Positions 14,901 to 23,471 of a DNA stretch of 64,000 bases are shown in pieces. The number at the start of each line of letters is the position of its first letter. Within the stretch, counting starts at the first letter, position 1. The translations under genes were made by a program, and so were the position numbers. Location: positions 1-64,000 of the forward strand of contig JASANG010003169.1 in the NCBI GenBank assembly GCA_030248215.1, given 5' to 3'. The notes beneath the pieces were generated by a model. The model made no database searches, had not been told where the DNA came from, and was given only the letters and a program-made list of their open reading frames with translations. The DNA is from Enoplolaimus lenunculus (Eukaryota; Nematoda; Enoplea; Enoplida; Thoracostomopsidae).

Positions 14901-15369
14901 TGATGCATTTCAAACTTTCGGTAACATTGTAAGACCATGAAAAAACCTTTGTGTTACCTGTCTATGTAATACTAGTGTGATTATATAGTATTTAAGTACA
15001 TTTAGCTATATAAAATACCAAAACATGTATTTAAGTTCTAATATTAAGCTTATAGTCAAAAAATTTAATAAAGCTAACAAACCTTTTTCGTCATAATTTT
15101 TTTGTTTTCAATTTATTTCAGTGCGTTCCGTCAAGTTGAACACGCATTTCTGACCCAACTACAACATCATCAGCAGCAGCAACAACAGCACCAACAACAG
15201 CAGCAACAACATTTGACCGGAGTGATGCCGCCACCAGTCGTATCGATCGCAGGCATTCCATGTCACCCAGCGGCAGCTGCCGCAGCCGCTGCTGCACTAC
15301 TACTGCCGTCACCGCATTCTGCGGGCACCGCAACACCAGCAACAACAGCGACATTAACTACAACAACCC

Positions 15370-15401
<32 letters not shown>

Positions 15402-16667
15402 GAACAACAACAGCAACAACAGCAACAACAACTGCAACAACTTCAGCAACATTTTCATCATCAACAACAACAGCGACAAAACCAACAAGCAAGCAACAGC
15501 TCAAAACCGCAAGACTTGCTAAATGCTGAGACGTCTAGTCCTGAACGTTCTGGAAAAACTAGAAAATTGGCGACAATACTTCCTGGAGCTATGACAACAG
15601 GGGAATCTCCTCGAAAACTAACAAATTCGACAAAGCCTTGTTCGCCTGGATCAGTGAACCGATTTACCGACGAGTTCCCGGGGTGCAGCAAAGCAAAGAA
15701 GTCACGACACTCAACCAATGATGAGACTGATAGAAGAAATGAGTTTGGTTCTTTGCATAAAGACATTGATCAAAAGCACCAATCAGCGTTGGGAACAGAT
15801 ATTTCAACAGGTAACGCTTGCGTTCGAGATACATCACTAGCAACCGCGGCCAGAGATCAGCTCAGTTGTGGAGTAGGCGAAAACTCGGAGCAATCAAAAG
15901 GAGCCGTTCAACGAAATTTCAAATTTCAACTCAACGAAGAAATTGACGCAGTTGTTGGGGATCGTAGTTCAGCACCTTTGAATCGAGATTTGTCGAGCCC
16001 GATTGGAAACAAAGAAAACAGTCATCGTTCGGCGTCTGGCAGTCCGCTTGATCAGGGTAAGAAGACCTCAGATCTTCGGACAGGAACAGGGTCGTCGGTC
16101 GTGTCGCCGAGAGGTGGCGTGGCTAAATGGACAGCAGCGGCGGCGTTTTCGGCCGCTCCTGAACGATATTCGTTCAAATGTGGCGCTGCAGCTAATAATG
16201 TTGACTCAGGGAAGGCAACCGAAGCCAGCTTAGCAACCAATCAGACGTTGGGATTTTCGCGTGATGCGGACATTACGATTGGTGGAGACGCAGCGCGGAT
16301 AACAGCGATCCAATCAGGGCGCGGTTACTGTGGAGCGACACATTTAAATATCACTACTAGAAGTAGGTCAAAGGTTTACTTAATTAAATTTTGATCTCGA
16401 GAAAAAGAATATTTTCAATTGCTGCAACTGAGATGTCTCTAAAACACATTTATTACTCTCATCACGCAATCCGCAGTAAAGTAAAAGCTGAAACTATGTC
16501 CAAGTTATACATTGTAGATGAGATGTTAAAGCTTTATTTAATATTCGTTTACCTTTTCAGCCGCCGACAATTCGATTTTGGTCAGTTTGGAGCTGAATGG
16601 AACTCAGTACAAAGGGATTTTATACAGTCCAAATCATCAAAAAACAACCGCGTCAGCAACTTCGTAG
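5978..16667 (+). CDS. ARID3/dead ringer-type transcription factor, 3' six exons (5' end missing)
   Basis: Nuclear AT-rich-DNA-binding regulator of the ARID3 (Drosophila dead ringer, nematode CFI-1, vertebrate Bright) family. Exons: 5978-6050, 6653-6836, 9731-9975, 12538-12670, 15122-16362, 16561-16667 (TAG). All phases join without a break, giving 660 residues. The first three exons encode most of the ARID: LYDLSDDPRRKEFLDDLF, then RGTPVTRIPIMAKQVLDLYE, GGLVEVINKKLW, ITSAAFTLRTQYMKFLYPYE, and the extended-ARID stretch QAIDGNKREGRR. Poly-Ala runs follow in exons 3-5 and a long Gln-rich region in exon 5. The last exon carries the family's C-terminal REKLES-type strand, ILVSLELNGTQYKGILY, close to dead ringer's LIVNLELNGVKYSGVL as I recall it. 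The N-terminal start of the ARID and the initiator ATG are not found in the window. Introns reach 2.9 kb and are full of MITEs. The family assignment is very secure. Confidence 0.95.
6653..6836 (+). CDS. ARID3 exon encoding the central ARID helices
   Basis: This exon starts after TTTTTAG in phase 1 and ends before GTAAGT. It encodes the core of the DNA-binding domain, including the turn RGTPVTR, the helix IMAKQVLDLYELYRLV, and GGLVEVINKKLWREI. Together with the 24 codons of 5978-6050 and the start of 9731-9975 it makes the ARID minus its first residues. It is the most conserved segment in the window. Confidence 0.95.
8705..8887 (-). mobile_element. family H hAT-like MITE with CTAAGC array
   Basis: GGTCAATGTTACTTTTTGGG ... 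CCTAAAAGTAACATGGGCC is flanked by GAATTTTTT on both sides (8-9 bp). The TIR differs from family A; the inner hexamers are shared. ARID3 intron. Confidence 0.88.
9125..9305. mobile_element. family F MITE
   Basis: GGCCCATAGCCAGCTCACAT, AAAATTTTCAGGAGGAGCGT, and GGCCAAAATTCTTCCACGG place it in family F. ARID3 intron. Confidence 0.68.
9600..9684. repeat. TA-rich tract before ARID3 exon 3
   Basis: Runs of TATATA, TATGTATG and TATAATG fill 85 bp, ending about 45 bp before the exon 3 acceptor. Confidence 0.85.
10763..10949 (+). mobile_element. family H MITE
   Basis: GGCCCACGGTCCTTAAAGGG ... AAGTAAGATTGGCC with flanks CATTGTTG / CGTTGTTG. ARID3 intron. Confidence 0.82.
11633..11769 (-). mobile_element. 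family A MITE, degraded
   Basis: Left end CCAATGTATAAAACACGG and right end CCTGATCTTTACATGGAC, with a short CTAAG-type centre. Flanks both contain CATTGAT. It lies in an ARID3 intron. Confidence 0.65.
12340..12455 (-). mobile_element. family A MITE, truncated
   Basis: GGGCCGGAACAGTAGTATAAG leads into CCTAAGCCTAAGCCTAAGC and ends near CCGGCCCTGTTCTATAAATG. About half the usual length. ARID3 intron. Confidence 0.6.
13851..14045 (-). mobile_element. family H MITE
   Basis: GGCCAATGTTACTTTTAGTG, then CCTAAGCCTAAGCCTAAA, and CTTAAGGTAAAATTGGG. A tRNA-like B-box (GTGGGTTCGATTC) follows at about 14073. Confidence 0.78.
14135..14345. mobile_element. family G element (AATTTCTGGATCC end)
   Basis: TACACCTCCGTCACAAAATT, ATACCGTACAATTGTTACCG and CAAATTTCTGGATCCATCGC match copies at 33040-33385, 37600-37905 and 57117-57310. 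Confidence 0.65.
15122..16362 (+). CDS. ARID3 large exon: polyGln/polyAla low-complexity and Ser-rich region
   Basis: This 1,241-nt exon opens with AFRQVEHAFLTQLQ, then polyGln tracts of CAG/CAA (about 15163-15215 and 15368-15480), an Ala run (15272-15295), and a long Ser/Thr/Asn-rich region with no recognised fold. It ends with LNITTR next to a GTAGGT donor in phase 1. A longer reading to 16394 exists, but it runs past the splice site. The exon-6 join restores ILVSLELNG, so I end the exon at 16362. Repetitive CAA/CAG DNA here probably varies in length between individuals (inference). Confidence 0.9.
16561..16667 (+). CDS. ARID3 terminal exon with REKLES-type strand and stop
   Basis: The exon starts after ACCTTTTCAG and reads TADNSILVSLELNGTQYKGI and then LYSPN before TAG at 16665-16667. 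The motif is the conserved C-terminal self-association/nuclear-localisation segment of ARID3 proteins. An AATAAA at 16698-16703, about 30 nt past the stop, is a candidate polyadenylation signal. Confidence 0.92.
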
Positions 16668-16697
16668 CGCGTTTTATCAGTGGAAACTGCAAAAACT

Positions 16698-16703
16698 AAT
16701 AAA
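16698..16703 (+). promoter_or_regulatory. candidate poly(A) signal of the ARID3-type gene
   Basis: AATAAA lies 31 nt after the ARID3 stop. It is the first exact match downstream. The short 3' UTR this implies is plausible but unproven. Confidence 0.35.
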
Positions 16704-17274
16704 CTAATTCTTGATACGCGCGTCAAACGAATCAAAAATGAAAAACATATCTGGGGAACCCTTTAAAGACTGGGCCCGTAGCCAGACGGAGGCCATGGGT
16801 GTGTGCTCAGCCTACCCCGTCTGGAAAACTCTTGCCCCTAGAAAACTTTCGCATCGCTCGTAAGTCGTGTTAAATCAATTGCTCGCGTCCTACTGAAATT
16901 GTTTTAGACCATTGTTGTCACATGTTAAGCTGGCTACGGAGCTGCAAGTCACAGCATATACTGCAAATGTGAATAATTTTGCAAATTGCAATAATTTTGC
17001 AAATTGCGATAATTTAGCATGCGCTGCAAGACGTACATTTATGCACAATAATTGTTCATATTGCAAACATTTATTCCTTACGGTTTCAACACACTATTCC
17101 ACTGTTTGCCATATTTAATATTCAATACTTATTTGTATGTTCTTGTAATGCATTATTAATCATTTATGCACCGTTTACGTATTTTCACAAAATGCAAGTT
17201 TCCTAGTAAGTATGCGTCCCCCGATTTCCGTCTGAATTTTTATTTCGACAGAAATGTAATTCTAAAGTTATTAC

Positions 17275-17484
17275 GACCCATGTAAAGATCAAAGGCGCGA
17301 CGTTTTTGTGTGGGACTGGACTAGAGTAAAGGCTAAAGCTTTAGAGTAATGTTTTTGCTTTGCTTAATCTTAGGCTCAGGCTTAGGCTTAGGTATGAGCT
17401 CATTCTTATGATTAGGTTTAGGCTAAGGCTTACGAATAGGAATATGCTTATACTACTGTTACGATCCTGATCTGTACACTGGCC
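17275..17484 (+). mobile_element. family A MITE
   Basis: It begins GACCCATGTAAAGATCA and ends GATCTGTACACTGGCC, with (TTAGGC)-type hexamers inside. No clear target duplication survives. Confidence 0.75.
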
Positions 17485-18896
17485 TAAATTGTTGACTCAG
17501 GTACCAAACGCACAAATTGTTACGTGAATGCCGCATAAGCCTAAAGATAAGCCTATTCCTAAGTCTTAATTATGGCTGAAAGTAAAAATTGTGGAAACTG
17601 TAAGCCGTCAAAGTGCAGGTATGAGTTTAGTTCCCTCATATTTTTAGGCCCTCAACAGGGTGCAAGCGGGTATCCGTTTCCGGTATAAGTCGGTGTTCGT
17701 TTCCGTTATAAAAATACCGGAAACTCGGTTAGTTTTCCGCTCAAAATTTGTCCTAAACTACCACAATTTTTCATTACACATATGCTGTAATTGCGCGAAA
17801 TGAAACAAAAAATTACCAAATTCATCCAAAATCTTAAAATTATCGGTACACCTGGCATTTTTTGTTTAAAATTTTAGAAAACTCGGTGAATATTTGCACG
17901 CCTCATCTCTGTTTGGACGCAAATAATACATGTCTTTGAAACTTTTATACTTCAATATCCGTTTTCCGTTTGCGTTATTTTTACTATGTGTTTACACACT
18001 GGCTCTCAGACGTATGCCCTTACCCACAAGCAACTACGGACAGTGGTACCCTAGGCCGGTTTCAAAAATCGTAAGTGTAATGAATTACCGAATTTAGGTA
18101 CAATGAAACACGCAATTTTATATATCTGTTGCTTTTAATATCTACAGCCTTTATTATTGTCGTTGTTGTTGATGTTGTTGCCGTTGTTGTTGGTTTTACA
18201 ATATTTCGAGGAAGAAACACACTTTTTGTACGGGACCGTAGCCAAACGGCGAGTGTAGGTCAGCTATGTCACTCTTAATATATTTCAAACGCAAAATCAC
18301 GAACTATTCACAGTGACAACTGGTTATACTCAATCCCTCTAAAAATGTTTTTGGCTCCAGATAGTCAAGCGTTACTACCAAGTTGTAGAAAATAACCCGC
18401 ATGGCCCATGACCCGGGTTCATTTTTGTACTTGGCGGTTGCCTAGAGTTGTCAAGAACGAGCCAGCAACTTTGTAATAATTTTGACCTCCCTTAGAAAAG
18501 TGGTAGCACCCAACTTTAGTCTCTGAAACTTTTCTGCTGCCGGCCTTGTTGAAGTGGACATAGGTTTGCTCTTGTACAAAGTGTCGTTTGCCTCACCGTC
18601 ACTATGTTCAGTCCATTCTAACGTGTCTATGCAATTGTTTTGTATGTGTTTAAAAGTTTTGCTTTATAATATTTAAATTGTTTTGTATATAATGTGTATT
18701 CATTCAATTGTGCTCTCAGGATTGAACTCCAGGAGCAGTGGTTTAGGTTGTTATTTATTTTTCACGTAAACTAATGTTAATTTGGAATCTACGGTAATTC
18801 GTCGCCCGACAACTTGTCGCCCAACAGTGTCTTAAAGTCTATGAATACATCTGAGTATAATTATAAGTATAATCCTAAGCCTAAGCTTAAGTCTAA

Positions 18897-19060
18897 GGTC
18901 CAATGTAAAGAACAGGGTCGGTACACGATTATAAGCATATTCCTAAGCTGAAGCCTTAGCCGAAGCCTAAGTCTAAGCGTAAGAATAAGTTTATTCCTAA
19001 GCCTAAGCCCAAGCCAAGAAAAAAATTAGTCTAACGCTTAAGCCTATTCTATTCTATTCC
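18897..19060 (-). mobile_element. family A MITE ending in an A/C homopolymer tract
   Basis: GGTCCAATGTAAAGAACAGG starts the element. The array has two blocks of CCTAAGCCTAAGC. Its right end is replaced by a poly(A)-poly(C) tract at 19062-19083. An older CCTAAGC fragment lies just upstream (18868-18896). Confidence 0.65.
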
Positions 19061-19925
19061 AAAAAAAAAACCCCCCCCCCCCCTTCTCTCCCCGCCCCCC
19101 CAACAACAATATCCTCTACAACAACCCCCCAACCTAAAAAATTAAAATAAAAATTCTGCGGGGCGACGAATTATCGTAATACCATTAATTTGATAAAAGG
19201 CAAAAGTTTCCCCTACCCATATATATACTATTGTTTGTTATTTAACCAAAAGCCTAAGCTTATTTTATTTAACCAGTCATTATGTAGAAAGAAGTTAGCA
19301 AGTACCATATAATATTTTGGAAATATTTAAAAAGATTACTTGAGAATAAAAGAATTTGCAATATCACTTTTTATTAGAAATTAATTCACTGTTCTTCAGG
19401 TTGGGGCGGGGCGGATTCGTTGGCGAAAAACAGATACAAACGGTTCTGCACAAAGGGAATGGGGGTCACAATATTTATCTTGCATTAAACCGTTTTCCAG
19501 CCAACGTTCCATTTTTGCCCCAATGGCAGTAGTATAGGTGTATTCCTAAGTATAATCGTGAGAATCAAGTTATACCTTAGCTTAAGCCTAAGCCTAAGCC
19601 AATCAATCCGTACACAAGAAAGGCTTTGCTTGCGCAACTATCCGAAACATACAGCTAATATTTGTATATCTCTTGTAAATAGACTTTTCTGAACAATTTT
19701 AACATTTTCAGATTAGATTTTTACGTCAATTATACAAAGGTTTAGGCTTAGACTTTGGCTTGGTGGAAGCAGAGCACATGTCTTGTTCAGTATCCTATGT
19801 TGCTTTCTAAGTATTTGCCTATACCGTGTAGTTGTACTATGCTCGTAACTTTGGTTATTTTCTTGCAAGGGAACAACATATGTTCATATACTGAGATTCG
19901 CATTTTCAGTTATCGTTCCACGTCT

Positions 19926-20173
19926 TTAACCCTTTCATGCACATATTATATATAAGTTGTTTCAAAATGATAAAAATGATTTCTAGGTAACAAAATATGC
20001 TTGTTAAGATAATAAAACTCTCACACCCGTAATGTATTAAAATTTTTTATAAATTTGCTATGTCCTCACTTGAGGACAGCGCGCAGCTAAATCCTTGACT
20101 TTTCACGTACTATGCGTTATAAGTTTGTAAATGTGATGTCCTCATTTGGGGACATTGTGTATGAAAGGGTTAA
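19926..20173. mobile_element. piggyBac-like MITE, TTAA ends
   Basis: TTAACCCTTTCATGCACA and its mirror TGTGTATGAAAGGGTTAA form the ends, each on a TTAA. Two inner motifs (CTCACTTGAGGAC, CTCATTTGGGGAC) repeat. There is no ORF, so it is non-autonomous. Confidence 0.85.
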
Positions 20174-21198
20174 TATTGTGACATAATCTAAACGCGTATT
20201 CTCAAATGACTATAGCACCTATCACCAGATAGTGAGACACACAAACGACGGTGGCTAGAAGAAGCGTTCAAATAACTGCCGAATTTGAATGCAGGTTTTA
20301 TAAAATCGGTGAATTTTGTCCCGGTGCAACAGAACCGTTTCCACTGGCATATTCAAGACAGACCAGTCAGGCAGAGGCCTCAAACAAGGATCGAAACAAA
20401 AATTTTGGCTAAAGATTTAGTACTAAACTGACGTTAAGCTACTTTTACGCTACTACTGAGTGGTAGATTTTGTGTCTCACTTAAATCTTTCAATGAAGGC
20501 GTAGTCTCCGAACTTAGAATCAGCCAATTTCTATTAAATTCCTACGTGGTCCATATTCCGTACGTTCACCGCAGCATATATGTTTTGAATCCGAATGTGC
20601 ACTGATCGAAATCAAAGGGAAGCTTACGGATTCAAGCAGTTGATTCATATATATAATCAGATTTATAGTGTTGCAGACGTGGCTTATTTGCTGGGGCCGC
20701 ACGGGGCGGTTTGAACACAAAGTCAGTGTGAAACAAGGCGTGATGGACCTTCGGAGGACCGTATATTTATCTCTGGCACACCTTGCGGTTAATGATTGTA
20801 GCATTATGTCGTCCGATGATTATTTTATATGTATGCTTAGCAGTGATACTCGTAAATTTGTATAACCCACGTTTATTGTTATTATTATTATTATTATTTA
20901 GATATTTTATTTTTGTGTTTTTTGTGATTTTTGTGCAGAAAATATTAAAATTACATCACAGGTGGTTGGTGGTTTGTTGTCTGAGCGTTTAGGAGCCGGT
21001 TCACTAGATTTACAGCATGAAATAATTTTATTTTGTTCAGTGACCATAACTTGATTTTGTGCAATGTTTCTCCTAATTAATAAAGCAACGATGTTCATAC
21101 ACAGGACTACTATTTACCGAGCCTACCAATTCAATTTGAAGGGAATTAGATCATTACGCATAAAAGTTAACAAGCGTACTATGCATTTGATATATGTC

Positions 21199-21476
21199 GT
21201 AGGCCAATCTGCTATTCACGCCAATTACTTATTGGACTAGGCCAATCTGCTATTCTTCGAAATAGCATTATCGCCTTGGCTAAACTGCTGAATTTATAGA
21301 CCATTCAGATTTAATTATTTGGTCAGGCACAGTACTGCTAACCAATCAGCGATTGTTTTACATCAGTGTTTTGCTACATTTTACAATCGCTATTTGGTCT
21401 TATGCAATTTGCTCAGAATAGCAGATTGGTCTAAGCCTATTTGGAAATTGGCCTGAATAGCAGATTGGTCTTCGAT
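21199..21476. mobile_element. inverted-repeat element with AATCTGCTATTC ends
   Basis: AGGCCAATCTGCTATTC occurs twice on the left (21202, 21239), and its inverse GAATAGCAGATTGGTC twice on the right (21417, 21455), so the element has a double-ended nested palindrome. Confidence 0.75.
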
Positions 21477-21666
21477 TATAAAATATACTGAGTATAGATT
21501 GACACCGAATACTAAAAATTATTCGGATTATATCCGAAAACAAATATATTGATGTACCGTGTACAAGAACTAAAACATAAACGTCAAAGCGAACTGCAGT
21601 TTCAGCAAAAATTTTAGCTTTTTTAAATATTCTTAAATGTTATTTGATCGAATCCACAAACCAAAT

Positions 21667-21856
21667 GTCCCATGTTACTTTAAGGGGCGTCCAGGTTTTT
21701 GACGGATCCATGAAAGAGTAGGGTTAGATTCTAAATTACATTTATTTGCGTAGGCTTAGGCTTAGGCTTAGGTTTAAGAACACATTTTTGCAACGCTTAG
21801 GCTTAAGCTTAGGAGTACGCTTAATCTTCTGTTACGCCCCTTAATGTAACATTGAC
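21667..21856 (+). mobile_element. family H MITE
   Basis: GTCCCATGTTACTTTAAGGG ... CCTTAATGTAACATTGAC around GCTTAGGCTTAGGCTTAGG. Confidence 0.8.
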
Positions 21857-22235
21857 AAGCAAAATAATGCCCGTATTTCAGTGTTATACTGCATTTTCTA
21901 CTGCTGCGGCGGTGTAATTTTCACCCGAAACGAGATTGAATTTCACTGCGAAGTTGCGCAAATCAGTGCTAGTCTAAATTTTTTTATATCATGTTGACTA
22001 ATTTCATTAGATACGGCGGCAGTATTTAAAAAGTTTACAAAATCTTTCATTTATTTGCTAAAATCGTTTGTGTAAAACGCAACTCTTACTGTAGTAATTC
22101 GAATACAGAGGGAACATAATGATATTTGTTTTGTCCCTACCGAGGGTGCCCCATCACTCTTCGACCCCACGCTGTTATTATTTTTCAATCCAACTCTACG
22201 AAATACACACCTTTAGCTTTTGCCATCTAATTTTC

Positions 22236-22429
22236 GGCCCATATTTATTTTCAGCGGCATCCAGATTTCTGGTGGGTCTATAAAAGAGCAGGTTTAGATT
22301 CTAGATTAATACATTTTTTGCTTAGGTTTAGGCTTAGGCTTAGGAACACATTTTTGCAACGCTTGGGTTTAGGCTTAGGTTTAGAAATACGCTTAATCTA
22401 CTGTTATGCCCCTAAAAGCAACATTGGCC
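22236..22429 (+). mobile_element. family H MITE, exact 8-bp target duplication
   Basis: GGCCCATATTTATTTTCAGC ... CTAAAAGCAACATTGGCC is flanked by TAATTTTC (22228-22235, 22430-22437). Confidence 0.9.
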
Positions 22430-22987
22430 TAATTTTCCATTGTTGAGGTTCATTTCTTCCGTGACATATATACATTTGAAGCTTGAATGTGCTGCTTGGC
22501 TGTAATTAGGCAAAAGATACCTATTTACACTAAAAATAGAAACCCCGGACTGTTATTACCTTCGACCCTCTTGTCCGGGTCATTACAGCACCTACAACCA
22601 GAGACGACAATTGACGCAATATTCACAAATACATATAGCACTTATAACCTGTTAGAAATAGTTTTTAACTAACGAACTTTTGCAATTGCATATCTCAAAA
22701 TTTGCGCAGAAGTGCGGTAAATTGAATGCAATAAATGTGCTGATTTTCAAAGGTCACTATTTCCTGTTTCGAAAGTTACAAGGCCTATCACCAACTGGTA
22801 ATATGTGCTATCCACATTTGAGAATACGGCCTTAAATCAAGATGTGTGTCCTATGACCCAATCTTGATTACTTGTGCTAAGCTTCATCTGAACTTCTATT
22901 CATGACTTATGTGCACAATTATGCCTTATCTGAGACCAATTAGACAAGATAAATTCAGGAGTCTGCTGGTTTTATATTCGAACTGTA

Positions 22988-23285
22988 GAAGAATATTCCT
23001 AAGACTGAAGCTTTAGCCTAAGCCAGAAGCGTAAAAATGGGCTTGTACCTAAGTCTGAACCTAAGCGTAAACAAAAAGTATTCTAAAATTTAAGCTTTAA
23101 CTCTATTGCAGTCCCGCAAAACATGTTCCACCCATAATCTATACATTGAACGACCCATGTAAAGATCAGGGGCGGAACGTTTTTCGGCAGGACTGCAATA
23201 GAGTAAGCTTGTGTTTTTGCACAAATTTTTACTAAGGCTTAGGCTTACGAATATGCTTATACTACTGTAGCGGCTCTATTTTATA
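22988..23285. mobile_element. two adjoining family A MITE remnants in opposite orientation
   Basis: 22988-23150 is a minus-oriented copy (CCTAAG array, CTATTGCAGTCCCGC, ATCTATACATTG). 23155-23285 is a plus copy starting GACCCATGTAAAGATCAGGG. They lie immediately upstream of the cysteine-rich gene. Confidence 0.65.
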
Positions 23286-23471
23286 AATTGATCCATATTT
23301 TGAAAATTACATTAGACGTGCAACTTTTGCAATCCAGCGAACATTTTTTGCCTATTTTTAAGTTTGACCAAACCTGACGCTTCTAGAAAACGAAATAATG
23401 TTTTAATTTTAGTGAAATATTAATACAGAAAAGTCCAAACAAATCTGCAATTAATCTATAAAAAGTATAAA

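Larger units (their letters stand above)
16704..23471. other. intergenic region rich in MITEs
   Basis: Families A, F, H, K and M and a piggyBac-like copy occupy about half of it. 20520-20990 and 18200-18850 hold nothing I recognise. No promoter motif for the cysteine-rich gene could be chosen with confidence. Confidence 0.55.

Noticed and set aside
15118-15766. Minus-strand and alternative-frame open frames over the ARID3 polyGln exon
   Set aside because: They result from the CAA/CAG repeat; only the ARID3 frame joins to flanking exons in phase.
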